Shown here piece after piece: positions 37,001-45,884 of a stretch of DNA of 64,000 nt. Numbering within the stretch: position 1 is the first letter of the stretch; every line of letters starts with the position of its first letter. The notes under the pieces were generated by a model. That model was not told the DNA's origin, ran no database searches, and saw only the letters and a program-made list of their open reading frames with translations. Source of the DNA: Leucobacter chromiiresistens (GTDB lineage Bacteria > Actinomycetota > Actinomycetes > Actinomycetales > Microbacteriaceae); NCBI RefSeq assembly GCF_001477055.1, contig NZ_LDRK01000028.1:1-64000 (forward strand). Direction: 5' to 3'. A program made the translations under genes and the position numbers.

Positions 37001-40000
37001 CGCTGAGGGGTACCCAGTGCACCGGCTGCCGCAGAGGCCGAGACCTCGTAGGTGCCGCTCTTCGTGGATGCGAGTTCTACCTCGGCGACCCCGTCTGCTC
37101 CGGTTGCGACGACGATCGTGCCGCTCGTTCCCGACACCCATGTGCCACGGGCGCCCGCGTACTCCAGGTGCTCGGGAATGGTGAACGCGATCTCCTCGCC
37201 GGCTACCGGGTTGCCGAACGCATCGACTACCTTGGCCGTCGCGGTGTGGGTGTCCTGCCCGTCGGCGAGACGGCTGTCGGCAGAGACCTCGAAGACCGAG
37301 TCGGTCAGGGAGACCTCGTCTGCGTTCCAGCTCCGCTCTTCGCTGTCGCCGATCTGCTCGTCGCCGAGCCGAGCGGAGAATACGTACGTTCCCGCCTGCG
37401 TCGACTGCAGCTCCACCACGGCTCGACCGTTCTCATCGGTCGGCACGACGATCTGCGTGTCTTCGGTCGCGCCGTTCACTCCTGCCGGTACGACGAACGT
37501 GACGTCGACACCGGCACCGACGGGGTTCCCAAGGGCGTCGGCGATGTCGGCGACAGCCGTGTAGGTGCTGTCGGTCTGCGATCCCACGGTGAGCGGCCCC
37601 GCGGGATCGATGCTCCACGCGGAGTTCTCTGCGCTGGGCGCGCCTGTCGTGAAGTTGGCAGTGCCGGGCGAGCCGGCGACTTCCGTGTCGACGCCGTCGA
37701 TGGCGACGGTGGCGTGGATGCTCGGGTACGTTCCCGCCACGGAGCTGGTGAGCGTTGCCGTGTAGGTGCCATCGCCGTTGTCCGTCACCTCCGACACCGC
37801 GACCTTGTCGTCGGTGCTGAAGATCTTGACGTTCTGCCCGGCCAGCGGGGAATCGCTCTGCGCGCCCCTCACTGTCACCGTGGCGGGGATGGTCGCTTCG
37901 CCGTTCGCCGGCACGCTGTCGGGCGGTCCGACCTCGAGAGTCGACGAGGTTGCCGACGGCGCTTCCGAGTAGCTCAGCACGAGGCGGATGTCCGCCCCGA
38001 GGGTCACCATCGAGCCGGGAACCGTAACGGTGCCGTCGGCGGCGACCTCAGCCGCTCCGATCCGATCTCCCGTCACCGCGTCGATCACCTCTGCACTCTG
38101 CAGCTCAGCACCAGCGGGTACCTCCGGAGTGACCGCGATCGGCTGTCCGATCGAACCCTCGTGAGCGCCCGATTCTGCTGCCACGCCTGCCTCGCTGAGC
38201 GTGATCTTCGCGCTCTGCGAGGAGGGCGCGGTGGCGCTGACGCCGGTCATGCCGTAGGAGTAGTCGCCGGGCAGCGTGCTGTCCACCGACAGCCGGAGGA
38301 CCGAGTCGACGATCTTCACGTCGTAGTCCTCGACTTCGCCGGCGGTGGTCCACGGCTGCGTCGTACTATCCGCCGCTCCCGCGTATTCGTTCGCCGAGTT
38401 GTCGGGCTTCTCGACTTCGACGAGCGAGCTGTTCACTCGGAGCGTCGCCTGGCCGGCCGTGCTCGGGAACGGTACTTCGAATTCGGCGTTCGCACCGGAG
38501 GACTTGATGACCGAGCCGAAGGCGCCCCGGGGGTTGGCGTTCGCCGCGCCCGCGGCGCTCATCCACGCGCTGATCTTCGCGCTGTCAGCCTGCGATCCCT
38601 CGCTCTTGGCGAGCAGCGGGTACTGCAGTCCCGCAGCGAAGAGCTGGTCGGATGCGAGCGGAGTGTCGCCCGCGAGATTCAGATACACGCCGTCGTCGCT
38701 CTCGTGGCTGTCATCGGTCGCTCCGACGACGTAGTTGCCATTCGTGGCTCCCAGGCGCAGGTCTGCCGCGTCGTCGCCCTGCAGGGTCACGTGCTGAGGG
38801 CCGTTGCCGGTGCGGGCATCTCCGGAGAGCAGGCTGTTCGGCGACTGGTCGGCAGTGGATCCTGCGAAGGCGACGGTGAAGTCGATGGCCGCGACCGAGC
38901 GAGCGTCGACGAGGTCGTACTTCACCAGGTCGTTGAGCCCGTCGGCGGTGACGTCGATGGTGGTCTCCCCGGGGGTTCCGGCCGGAGGGTTCGATCCGTT
39001 GTTGCGGTCGTTGACCACCGACATGCGGTTTCCGGTGACGTCCTGCCCCACGGTGAAGTACGTGTTCGTAGCCACGACTTCACCGTTCTTGCTCTCAGAG
39101 CCGCTGACGACTCGCGGCTGCACGAGGCGCAGGTAGAAGGTTCCCGAGGAGGAATCGAGCAGACCGGCGTAATTGCCGTTCTCGTCGGTGGGGTCGGTCG
39201 TGCCCGCGAGGGTCGCGGTGCCGTCGCCGTTGTCGCGGTAGATGGCGACGGGGCTTCCGCTCACCGGGTTGCCCGCCTCATCGGTGACCGTTCCACCGAT
39301 TCCGACGCCGCCGGCCAGGGGGCCGGATCCCGCACTGTCGAGTGTCGCTGTCCACGCGGTACCGCCGCCGGTCACGTGCTCTGCCCAGCTGCCGTTCGGC
39401 AGCGCTGAGGATTCCTTGGTGAGGGGGTTCACCTGCAGCGGCAGCGCCTTGCGTCCGTTGGCCGTGTTGATGATGCGGCCGTCGTAGAAGGCCAGGCCGA
39501 CGCTCGCGGGCGAGGCAGTGCCGTTCTTGCTGCTGTAGGTGGTCTTGCCCAGGAGCACGTGCTGGCCGGTGTCGCGGTTCCACCGCCAGATGGTCGGGTT
39601 CAGGCCGTCGGTGATGCCGTACACGTTGCCTGCGGCGTCGAGCGTCATGTCGGATACGCCGTCGAGCTTCGGTGTGGTCGTCGTCTCGAGGTACTCGACG
39701 ACGTTGTCCTCGAGCGTCAGCGGATCGCCGTCAGCGCCCGGAGAGAAGTAGAGGATGTTGTTCTGGTAGCCCGTGTATCCCGGATCGCACGGCCCGGTGA
39801 GAATGACGAGCTCGTTCGTGAGCTGATTCACCTCGATGCTGCAGGTCGTGGTGACCCAGGACTTCGTCAGGTTGTTCGGGATGGGGAGTTCGATCGCGAA
39901 CGCCTTCCCCTTGTTCGGCCCGCTGGCCGGAACCCACTTGACGTGGCCCGAGTTCGTGAACGTGGTCCCCGCCGGCTTCACGGAGCCGGCCGATTCGTAA

Positions 40001-40458
40001 TGGGCCTTCACATCGGGGCTGATCTTCGTCAGCGACCCCATGGTGAGCGCTTCATTGATGTAGAGACCGGGGTTCTCGGAATCGCCGGAGACGCCCAGGT
40101 TCGCCAGTGCTCCCGACACGCGGATCGGCTCCGTGGGCGTGCCGCCGAAGGCGCCGATCACTCCGCTGCTCGGGCTTCCCGAGATGCCCGTCGCGATCGA
40201 CCAGATGGCGGAGCCCTCTGCGAGGTTCACGTCGTCCGGCCACACGGCCGTGCCGATCTCGGCCCCGTGCGTGTAGCTCGCAGCCTGCGCCTGCGTTGCT
40301 CCTGCAACCTGCCCGTAAGCGACGAGGGAGGCGAGCAGGAGCAGGAAGGTCATGGCCGCCGCGAACGGGCGGCGCAGCAGCATGAGCGCAGATGCGCCGG
40401 AAGACGGGGCGGATGCTGGTCCGCTCCCGTCGTCAGAATGGAAGAATTGTCGAAACAC
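34081..40458 (-). CDS. Giant LPXTG surface protein with Ig-like repeats
   Basis: 2125-residue exported protein. Long YSIRK-less signal: FAAAMTFLLLLASLVAYGQV ending near ATQAQAAS. Residues ~50-370 form an N-terminal domain resembling the DUF-type/beta-propeller head of actinobacterial adhesins (DMTLDAAGNVYGITDGLNP). A SdrD/Cna-B-like segment (GTVTDEAGNPVSGSPVAIYR) follows, then at least seven invasin-type Big_1 domains (pattern V-x-D-x-x-GNPV-x-G-x-x-V-x-F/L-x-x-P) and four ~78-residue Ig-like repeats. The C-terminus is LPITG at ~2088, a hydrophobic helix and RRKGKEREEV, so sortase A-type cell-wall anchoring. Base use is visibly less GC-rich than neighbours. No sortase in the window. Probably an adhesin. 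Confidence 0.9.
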   Translation of the reverse strand: MFRQFFHSDDGSGPASAPSSGASALMLLRRPFAAAMTFLLLLASLVAYGQVAGATQAQAASYTHGAEIGTAVWPDDVNLAEGSAIWSIATGISGSPSSGVIGAFGGTPTEPIRVSGALANLGVSGDSENPGLYINEALTMGSLTKISPDVKAHYESAGSVKPAGTTFTNSGHVKWVPASGPNKGKAFAIELPIPNNLTKSWVTTTCSIEVNQLTNELVILTGPCDPGYTGYQNNILYFSPGADGDPLTLEDNVVEYLETTTTPKLDGVSDMTLDAAGNVYGITDGLNPTIWRWNRDTGQHVLLGKTTYSSKNGTASPASVGLAFYDGRIINTANGRKALPLQVNPLTKESSALPNGSWAEHVTGGGTAWTATLDSAGSGPLAGGVGIGGTVTDEAGNPVSGSPVAIYRDNGDGTATLAGTTDPTDENGNYAGLLDSSSGTFYLRLVQPRVVSGSESKNGEVVATNTYFTVGQDVTGNRMSVVNDRNNGSNPPAGTPGETTIDVTADGLNDLVKYDLVDARSVAAIDFTVAFAGSTADQSPNSLLSGDARTGNGPQHVTLQGDDAADLRLGATNGNYVVGATDDSHESDDGVYLNLAGDTPLASDQLFAAGLQYPLLAKSEGSQADSAKISAWMSAAGAANANPRGAFGSVIKSSGANAEFEVPFPSTAGQATLRVNSSLVEVEKPDNSANEYAGAADSTTQPWTTAGEVEDYDVKIVDSVLRLSVDSTLPGDYSYGMTGVSATAPSSQSAKITLSEAGVAAESGAHEGSIGQPIAVTPEVPAGAELQSAEVIDAVTGDRIGAAEVAADGTVTVPGSMVTLGADIRLVLSYSEAPSATSSTLEVGPPDSVPANGEATIPATVTVRGAQSDSPLAGQNVKIFSTDDKVAVSEVTDNGDGTYTATLTSSVAGTYPSIHATVAIDGVDTEVAGSPGTANFTTGAPSAENSAWSIDPAGPLTVGSQTDSTYTAVADIADALGNPVGAGVDVTFVVPAGVNGATEDTQIVVPTDENGRAVVELQSTQAGTYVFSARLGDEQIGDSEERSWNADEVSLTDSVFEVSADSRLADGQDTHTATAKVVDAFGNPVAGEEIAFTIPEHLEYAGARGTWVSGTSGTIVVATGADGVAEVELASTKSGTYEVSASAAAGALGTPQRITYVAGVVDAQTSTWTVTPESPVQVNEPYTATILAKDALGNPVAGAEVELVLPADLATANGAAASGVTDADGVLSIPVTSTVAGAYTLQATVAGLPVGGTAETSSKEIAFVAAASDATKSNLSATGGIVSADGSTTHTVTATIYDRFGNPVAADTDVVFSFPSQLVSAAGASPATVQTDAYGQAKLEVATTTAGSYEVSAEVEVDGVLTGIGNSPVAVDFGSSDADAQRSSWTVTPEGEQTAGEAFVAEALIVDSNGNPVEGETVTFAVPAGINGSATPSYVTAVTNAEGLASVELSATTAGTYEVVASVAGSQIADARDIVFVAATADMNESQIQASKSIISGDSVDDSTITVELRDAFGNVVSEGDYSVLISTDRGQLSEVVRTEDGRFTAVLSGGATDAGTATISFTVDGEPGVSTATVEIVDTTVPEAPTAVAVGDSVEGSAEPGTTVEIRDVETGEVVCSVVADENGQFSCGPVGDGNYDVVAVDTAGNESAPTPVTVDTDAPAAPKVSVDGDTVTGETEPGAKVEIRDPETGEVVCETVADENGLFSCGPVDDGSFDVVVIDESGNESDPVSVTVDTDAPAAPKVSVDGDTVTGETEPGAKVEIRDPGTGEVVCETVADENGVFSCGPVDDGSFDVVVIDESGNESDPVSVVVDTTVPEAPTAVAVGDSVEGSAEPGTTVEIRDVETGEVVCSVVADENGQFSCGPVGDGNYDVVAVDTAGNESAPTPVTVDTDAPAAPKVDHANGDEVSGTGEPGSTVTVKDKDGNVLCETLVDTNGTFTCQISPAAPDGTLLQVTATDPAGNESVSTWVRVGGPAITLSATEVHPSDTLTITGTGFLPEETVSAEVHSQPVSLGSATADAEGTVVFTFAVPADFALGTHTALLTGAQSGQVSAEFTVVSADQPLETPQNPQAPQAPQVPQAEEHAQLPITGGQVSGLLLAAGALMLGGLLVLRRKGKEREEVSA
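34759..35729. repeat. Near-identical 234-bp tandem repeats inside surface-protein gene
   Basis: Four copies of a 234-bp (78-codon) unit. The first and fourth copies are identical over 269 bases (34759-35027 equals 35461-35729, offset 702 = 3 x 234). The two middle copies, offset 234 bases, differ at only a few positions from each other. Near-identity at the DNA level points to recent duplication or gene conversion, and copy number is likely to vary among strains. Confidence 0.93.
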
Positions 40459-40489
40459 TGTTGTCCCTTGCTCTCTTGGTGTGAGGTCT

Positions 40490-41029
40490 CTATCGCTGAG
40501 CGATCATGTATTTGATCTGGTAGCCGGCTTCTTCGGAGTGGCTGAACGACAGGCGCGCGGTGAACTCATCGCTGCTCATCGAGACCACGTGCCCGATCGG
40601 GCCCGAGCCGCTCTGGCCGGTGACCCAGAACCCGGCGGCTTGCATCTGCTCGACGGCGGCCTGCTGCGCCTCGGCGTCGTCGACCCGGATCGTGACCGAC
40701 ATGAGGTCGCCGTCGGGGTCGCTCGAGGCGATCCGCTCACCATCGGCGAGCGGAAGCTGCTCCTGCGCCGGGAAGCCGTCGGGCACAGCCGCGGTGCCGC
40801 CGTTGCCCCAGAAGAAGAACGCGAGCGGAACCGCGATGACGACCGCGACCACTGCGCCGACGATCGACCAGAAGAATCCGCGCCGCTGCAGCAGGCCCTT
40901 CTGCGGCTTGGAGATTCCGGCGGGTCGTCCCGCCGCACCATCCGTCGTTGTTCGGTCGTTCGGAAGCACACCTTGCTCCCCGTGCTCGACAGCAGTTTCC
41001 TGCTGTCGGCTCTCAGCCTCCATCGTCAT
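40490..41029 (-). CDS. Small membrane-anchored hypothetical protein
   Basis: 179 residues: a polar, Gln/Glu-rich N-terminal ~45, one membrane helix (FFWSIVGAVVAVVIAVPLAF), and an external ~100-residue domain with VTIRVDDAEAQQAAVEQMQA and FTARLSFSHSEEAGYQIKY, an alpha/beta pattern I cannot assign. It ends 31 bases before the giant surface-protein gene on the same strand, so the two may be co-transcribed. An internal ATG at 41023 is an alternative start. Confidence 0.7.
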   Translation of the reverse strand: MTMEAESRQQETAVEHGEQGVLPNDRTTTDGAAGRPAGISKPQKGLLQRRGFFWSIVGAVVAVVIAVPLAFFFWGNGGTAAVPDGFPAQEQLPLADGERIASSDPDGDLMSVTIRVDDAEAQQAAVEQMQAAGFWVTGQSGSGPIGHVVSMSSDEFTARLSFSHSEEAGYQIKYMIAQR

Positions 41030-41350
41030 AACGCACTCACCCCTCGCAATCGGTTCGGACGAAATTGCCCGATCTCACTTTCGGTTGTCAGCGAGCGGGA
41101 ATTCGGTGGCGGACGATCTTTGAGTAGGTCGCGGCGGCGATTTGAGTGCCGAACGAGGGTTTTGCAGTACCCCGTGGGCGAAAGTGCGCGGGCCGCGAGG
41201 TCTGAAATGCAGTAGTGCGCACCGGCGGCGAATGCACTGCGACTGCGAGGGCGGATCGCCTTCATGCCCGTCGCCGCCCGCCGATGCACCGGCGCGACGC
41301 GCCCAGCCGAGGCTTTGACAAGGCTTCCGGGTATTGTCAGGCTGTGGGGC
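41030..41350. promoter_or_regulatory. Divergent promoter region with candidate PadR operator
   Basis: 320 bases without a gene between the small membrane-protein gene and padR. Ten bases before the padR ATG lies the inverted repeat TGACAA (41316-41321) and TTGTCA (41334-41339) with a 12-base spacer, the left arm overlapping a TTGACA hexamer. Such a site would let PadR repress itself. The rest shows nothing recognisable. Confidence 0.5.
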
Positions 41351-41692
41351 ATGCCCACCAGCGACCGCACCGCGCAGCTGCGCAAAGGCGTGCTCGAGCT
41401 CGCGATTCTCGCGGTGCTCGACCGCGACGAGTGCTATTCGATCGAGATCATCGATCGGCTGGGCGAGCACCCCGCGCTGACGGCCACTCCGGGCACGGTG
41501 TATCCGCTGCTCGCGCGCCTCGATAAAGCCGAGAAGGTGGCCACCCGCTGGGTCGAGGCGCCCGGCGGCCCGCCCCGCAAGTACTACCGCCTTACCGACG
41601 AGGGCCGTGCCGCGCTCGCCGAGGGGTCGGAGGCGTGGACCGCACTGAGCGGGGCGATGCACGACATTCTGCGGCCGGAGGGGGCGAAGTGA
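41351..41692 (+). CDS. PadR-family transcriptional regulator
   Basis: 113 residues. Winged helix of the PadR type: LRKGVLELAILAVLDRDECY, SIEIIDRLGEHPALTATPGT, VYPLLARLDKAEKVATRWVE, GGPPRKYYRLTDEGRAAL, then a short helix for dimerisation (PadR-s2 subfamily). Such regulators usually repress a neighbouring ABC exporter, as would fit here. Its stop overlaps the next GTG start (GTGA). Confidence 0.92.
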   Translation: MPTSDRTAQLRKGVLELAILAVLDRDECYSIEIIDRLGEHPALTATPGTVYPLLARLDKAEKVATRWVEAPGGPPRKYYRLTDEGRAALAEGSEAWTALSGAMHDILRPEGAK

Positions 41693-42597
41693 ATCGGTAC
41701 CTGCACGAGGTCGAGGCGCAGCTCGGCGCGCTCTCGCGGCGGGATCGGGCCCGCGCGCTCGAGGCCCTCTCCGCGCAGCTGAACGAGCTCGCCGACGCCG
41801 GCATCGATCCGGTCGAGGCGCTCGGGCCCGCGGAGCAGTACGCGGCGGATCTGCGCGACGCTCTGACCGGTGACGCGCCTGCCGCCGACTCGCGGCTGCG
41901 CGTGCTCGGCGTGCCGGTCGAGCTGCGCGGCCCGGTGAGCGCTGAGGTGCGCTCGCGCACATGGGATCCCGACACCCCCCGGCTCTTCGTACCTCGACTC
42001 TTCGGCGCCGGGTGGACCGTGAACCTCGGCGCCCTTGCCGTGCGCCTGCGGCTCATCCGCCCCGATGACGCCACGAGCGACGTGCTCGACCGGGTGCCGC
42101 AGAGCGCTGTGAGCGGGGCGCAGCTCGTGCCGCTCGCGATCGCGGCGACTGCCGCCGGATCCCTGACGCTCACCTGGCGGCGCCTCCCCGATCGCGTGGC
42201 CACGGGGTTCGGGATCGGCGGCCGGCGCACCGGCACCGGATCCCGGCGCTCGCTCATCGCCGCCGTCGCGGTCGGCGCGGTGCCCGCGCTCTGGGCGCAG
42301 CGGCGACGGGTGCCCGTCGAGGATCGGCTCGTGCGCACCGCGAGTGCGACCACGCTGGCGACGCTCTCGGCGTCCATCGTGGCGGCGACCGTGCTCGATG
42401 CGCGCCGCCCCCGCGGGCGCTGGGGCCTCCTCGTTCCCGCGGCGCTGCCCGCGGGTCTCACCGCCGCGCTCGCCGTGATCGTGCTGCCGCTGCGTGCCGG
42501 ACTGCGCCGCGCGTGGCGGGACGCGCGTGCGGAGGGCGCTGCGGCGGGCACTGCGGCGGGCGCTGCGGAGGGCACTGCAGCGCAGTCTTCGCGGTAA
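41689..42597 (+). CDS. HAAS-domain membrane protein downstream of padR
   Basis: 302 residues. The N-terminal ~65 (YLHEVEAQLGALSRRDRARA, LEALSAQLNELADAGIDPVE) match the HAAS signalling domain that commonly follows PadR-s2 genes and is thought to interact with it. The rest has about five to six hydrophobic segments with a DUF1648-like stretch (LTWRRLPDRVATGFGIGG). The C-terminus carries an A-A-G-T tandem encoded by a 12-base repeat (42537-42590). GTG start coupled to padR. Confidence 0.8.
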   Translation: MNRYLHEVEAQLGALSRRDRARALEALSAQLNELADAGIDPVEALGPAEQYAADLRDALTGDAPAADSRLRVLGVPVELRGPVSAEVRSRTWDPDTPRLFVPRLFGAGWTVNLGALAVRLRLIRPDDATSDVLDRVPQSAVSGAQLVPLAIAATAAGSLTLTWRRLPDRVATGFGIGGRRTGTGSRRSLIAAVAVGAVPALWAQRRRVPVEDRLVRTASATTLATLSASIVAATVLDARRPRGRWGLLVPAALPAGLTAALAVIVLPLRAGLRRAWRDARAEGAAAGTAAGAAEGTAAQSSR

Positions 42598-42625
42598 CCG
42601 CGCCGCGACATGGGAGCATGAGGGC

Positions 42626-43285
42626 ATGTCTCTCTACGACGCGACCCTGGCGCGCACTCCCGGGCTCGTGTCGCGCCGATCCGCACCCCGCACCGCCGTC
42701 GCCGTGGGCGTGCTGGTGCTCTGCGTGATCGGGATCGCGTGCGCAGCGGCGAATTACCCGGAGCTGGCCGAGTACGCGCGTCGCAGCGCGGAGGAGTCGT
42801 CTCGGCCGCGCTATCGGGCGATGCGGGGGCTGGGTGTGCTGCCCGCGGCGATCGTCGTGCTCGCGACGACCTTCGGCGTCTTCGCGGTCGCGGCGCTGCT
42901 CGGGTCGGCGACGCGGGTGTGGGTGCGCGCGGAGACGGGCACGCCCCTGCGGCGGCGCTTCACCGGGTACCACGCGCTCACCCCCGCCGCGTTCGACCGG
43001 CTGCACGCGGCCTTCGCCTCGGGTGACTCGGCGCGGTACACGCCGCTGCCCGAGCAGACCCGCGGCGGCGACGGCGTGGTGCTCATCTGGACGGCCGACG
43101 CGGATCGCGAGGCGTACGTCGGCATGACCTGGGGACGCCGCGTCAGGTCGACCCGCAACGCCCCGCTCATCCGCCTCACGGGCGAAGGGTTCGATGCCCT
43201 CGAACGGGCGCTGCGCGACCGCCTCACCACTCCGCAGGGTGCGGCTGCCTCCGCTCCCCCGCGCACGGCGCCGTCGTCCGAGTGA
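42626..43285 (+). CDS. Two-helix membrane protein of unknown function
   Basis: 219 residues. Two hydrophobic helices (AVAVGVLVLCVIGIACAAAN and AAIVVLATTFGVFAVAALLG) then a cytoplasmic domain (VVLIWTADADREAYVGMTWG) and a low-complexity tail. No family recognised. Only ~28 bases after the HAAS gene; a promoter follows before the next gene, so it closes the padR operon. ATG 42626 has AGGG upstream and fits the helix start. Confidence 0.7.
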   Translation: MSLYDATLARTPGLVSRRSAPRTAVAVGVLVLCVIGIACAAANYPELAEYARRSAEESSRPRYRAMRGLGVLPAAIVVLATTFGVFAVAALLGSATRVWVRAETGTPLRRRFTGYHALTPAAFDRLHAAFASGDSARYTPLPEQTRGGDGVVLIWTADADREAYVGMTWGRRVRSTRNAPLIRLTGEGFDALERALRDRLTTPQGAAASAPPRTAPSSE

Positions 43286-43313
43286 CTCCGGTGACACGGC
43301 TGCGGATCCCGAA

Positions 43314-43342
43314 TTGACATCGTTACTTTGCATTGCAAGGAT
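43314..43342 (+). promoter_or_regulatory. Promoter with embedded PadR-type operator
   Basis: TTGACA (43314-43319), 17 bases, then AAGGAT (43337-43342). The spacer and -10 contain CTTTGCA-T-TGCAAGG (43326-43340), an inverted repeat with one mismatch of the form often bound by PadR repressors of ABC exporters. A regulator bound here would block RNA polymerase. The ABC genes are ~65 bases downstream. Confidence 0.7.
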
Positions 43343-43405
43343 GTAGGCAATACCGATTTACCCACCGGCGACGCTCGCGCGCCCGCACTGCGAAGGAAGC
43401 TGCGC

Positions 43406-43810
43406 ATGAATCTCGACGTCCCCTCCCTCAGCGGCACCGTATGGCTGCTCATCGGCATCGTGCTCGCCCTGCAGACGCTGCTGCTCGTCATCGGCTTCGT
43501 CGTGCTCGTGCGCACGCCGACCGAGCGCGTGCAGTTCGGCCGCAAGTGGCCGTGGGTGCTCATCATGCTGTGCCTCAACATGATCGGGCCCATTCTGTTC
43601 CTCGTGGCCGGCCGCCGCCCCGCACCCGTCGCCGACGCCCCCGTGGCCGCCTCGTCGCACGTCGCGAGCACCGTCGCGAGCTTGTACGGCGGGCGGCCGG
43701 GGTCGTCGCCGGCGGCGTCGGCTGCGCCCGGGGCGACCGAGGCTTCTGGCGCGACCGAGGCTTCCGGCGCGACCGGCGCTTCCGGCCCGAGCGACGAGGC
43801 GCAGCGATGA
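43406..43810 (+). CDS. PLDc_N-domain small membrane protein
   Basis: 134 residues. Two membrane helices with the PLDc_N pattern: VWLLIGIVLALQTLLLVIGF, then FGRKWPWVLIMLCLNMIGPI ending LFLVAGRRP. The tail is Ala/Ser/Gly-rich with a repeated GATEAS unit. YxlE-like proteins with this domain precede ABC exporter genes (yxlF-yxlG) in Bacillus, the same order as here. ATG 43406 has GAAGGA nine bases upstream. Its stop overlaps the ABC ATPase start as ATGA. Confidence 0.8.
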   Translation: MNLDVPSLSGTVWLLIGIVLALQTLLLVIGFVVLVRTPTERVQFGRKWPWVLIMLCLNMIGPILFLVAGRRPAPVADAPVAASSHVASTVASLYGGRPGSSPAASAAPGATEASGATEASGATGASGPSDEAQR

Positions 43811-44784
43811 CGGGCGCCGCGAGTGCCGTCGCGGGTGCCCCCGCGCTCGAGACGCGCGCGCTCACGAAGCGGTACGGCGGGCGGCTCGCCCTCGACGGGG
43901 TGAACCTGCACGTCGAGCGGGGGTCGGTGTTCGGCTTTCTCGGCGCCAATGGGGCTGGGAAGACGACGGCGATCCGGATCCTGCTCGCCCTGGCCCGCGC
44001 CAGCAGCGGCACCGCCCGGCTGCTCGGCCACGCGCCCGGCAGCGCAGAGGTGCGCCCGCTCATCGGCTACTGCCCCGACGTGCCCGGGTTTCCGTCGTGG
44101 ATGACCGGGCGCGAGGTGCTCGAGCAAGCCGCGACGCTGTTCCAGCTGCCGAAGAGCACGACCCGGCGCCGCGTACCCGAGCTGCTCGACCTCACCGGCC
44201 TCGCCGACACCCGCGCCCGCGTCGGCGGATACTCGCGCGGCATGCGCCAGCGACTCGGGCTCGCGCAGGCCCTCATCAACAGCCCGCAGCTGCTCGTGCT
44301 CGACGAGCCGACCTCCGCGCTCGATCCGATGGGGCGGCGCGCGGTGCTCGAACTGCTCACCGAACTCAAGGGACAGACCACCGTGTTCTTCTCCACCCAC
44401 TTGCTGCCCGATGTCGAGCGCGTGTGCGACGACGTCGCGATCCTCAGCGACGGCCGCGTTGCCGCCGAGGGCCCGTTGCGCGAGGTGCGCGCGCGGTTCG
44501 GCGGATCGCGCGGCCGGCTCATCGTCGAGACCGACCAGACCGAGCGGCTTCGGGAGGCGCTGCTCGCCCCGTCTGGAGTGGGCGCCGGATCGGGCTTCGC
44601 GCTCGACGTGGCCGAGGAGGCCCCCGGATCGCGCGCCCTCGTGGTCACCGTCGACGACGTGGAGGACGGCGCCGCCCGCATCGCCGCTCTGGTCGGCTCG
44701 CTCGGCGCTCGCCTCTTCCGCCTCGAACCGCGCGAGGCGAGCCTGGAAGACGTGTTCGTCGACCTCGTGGAGGGCGCCCGATGA
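43807..44784 (+). CDS. ABC transporter ATP-binding protein
   Basis: 325 residues. Walker A FLGANGAGKTTAI, Q-loop region YCPDVPGFPSWMTG, signature YSRGMRQRLGLAQAL, Walker B LLVLDEPTSALDP, switch His in FFSTHLLPD. It is a drug/peptide-exporter type ATPase (YxlF-like) with an extra ~100-residue C-terminal domain. Next gene is its permease; the pair overlaps by four bases. Confidence 0.95.
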   Translation: MTGAASAVAGAPALETRALTKRYGGRLALDGVNLHVERGSVFGFLGANGAGKTTAIRILLALARASSGTARLLGHAPGSAEVRPLIGYCPDVPGFPSWMTGREVLEQAATLFQLPKSTTRRRVPELLDLTGLADTRARVGGYSRGMRQRLGLAQALINSPQLLVLDEPTSALDPMGRRAVLELLTELKGQTTVFFSTHLLPDVERVCDDVAILSDGRVAAEGPLREVRARFGGSRGRLIVETDQTERLREALLAPSGVGAGSGFALDVAEEAPGSRALVVTVDDVEDGAARIAALVGSLGARLFRLEPREASLEDVFVDLVEGAR

Positions 44785-45632
44785 ACGCCCTGCTGCCGCT
44801 CCTGCGCCTGCGCACCCGCGAGATCGTACGCACCTGGCGCATCTGGGTGCTGCCCGTCGTGCTCGTCTTCTTCGCCGCGAGCGGGCCGGTGATCACGCGG
44901 TACACGAACGAGCTGCTCGCGGGAGCGCTCGGCGGCGAGGTCGGGGCGCTCGCGCTGCCGGATCCGACTGCCGCCGACGCCGCCGCGCAGTGGGTCTCCG
45001 ATCTGTCGCAGCTCGTCGTGTTCGTGGTGGTGATCATGGCCGCGGGCGCGATCAACGGCGAGGTGCGCTCGGGCGTCGCGTCGCTGCTGCTCGTGAAGCC
45101 CGCATCGCGCGCGGCGTACGTGGTGAGCCATGCTGTCGTGCACGTGGGGTTTGTTGCTGCGGCTGCGTTTCTTGGGGCGTTGGTGTGTTGGGGCGTGACC
45201 TCGGTGGTGTTCGGGGGTGATGGTGGCGGTTCTGGTGGCGCTGGCAGCGGTTCTGGTGGTTCTGGCAGTGCCGCTGCTGCCGCCGGTGACGCCGCTGGCG
45301 GTCTCGGGCCGTTGCTCGGTGCGACGGCGCTGTGGGTGGTGCTCGCCACGCTGCTGATCGCGGTGTCGCTGCTCGCCTCGGCCGCGTTCGACGCAATGGC
45401 TGCGGCCGCGGGCGTCGGCGTCGGCGCGTTCTTCCTGCTCGCCGTCGCCGGCGCGGCCCCTCGCCTCGCCGAGTTCACACCCGCGGGCCTGCTCCCGGCG
45501 GCCGTGGCCCTGGCGTCGGGTACTCCCCCGGAGGGTGCCGCGCTGTGGTGGCCTGTCGGGACCGGGGCTGGGGCCAGCGTCGTGCTGGTTGCGGTGGCCG
45601 TCGCCGTGTTTCGGCGGCGGGAGTTGCGGTGA
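44781..45632 (+). CDS. ABC transporter permease
   Basis: 283 residues, ABC-2 type (YxlG-like) with about six helices: N-terminal WRIWVLPVVLVFFAASGP, VVFVVVIMAAGAINGEVRSG (ABC-2 loop), SRAAYVVSHAVVHVGFVAAA. An external loop is a Gly/Ser linker (DGGGSGGAGSGSGGSGS) encoded by a GGTTCTGGTGG-type repeat at 45225-45275, where base composition dips. Export substrate unknown. Confidence 0.9.
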   Translation: MNALLPLLRLRTREIVRTWRIWVLPVVLVFFAASGPVITRYTNELLAGALGGEVGALALPDPTAADAAAQWVSDLSQLVVFVVVIMAAGAINGEVRSGVASLLLVKPASRAAYVVSHAVVHVGFVAAAAFLGALVCWGVTSVVFGGDGGGSGGAGSGSGGSGSAAAAAGDAAGGLGPLLGATALWVVLATLLIAVSLLASAAFDAMAAAAGVGVGAFFLLAVAGAAPRLAEFTPAGLLPAAVALASGTPPEGAALWWPVGTGAGASVVLVAVAVAVFRRRELR

Positions 45633-45884
45633 TGGACACAGTCGGCCGCCCAGGGTTAGGCCAGCGCTCGCCTACCATCGATCATTCCGGTCGCGTTGCG
45701 CCTTCTACGTACGTACAGAATTCGACTCGCCGAGCACCTGAATGGCTTGATAGGCTGGCATCGATGCCGGGTGACATGAAAGAGTCCCTCGGTGATGCGT
45801 CAGAAGCGGTCGACTTGAACCAAGAAGTACTGAGGCGATCGCGGACCGTTCAATACTTGGCGAATCATCCAAGGCACGGAATGA

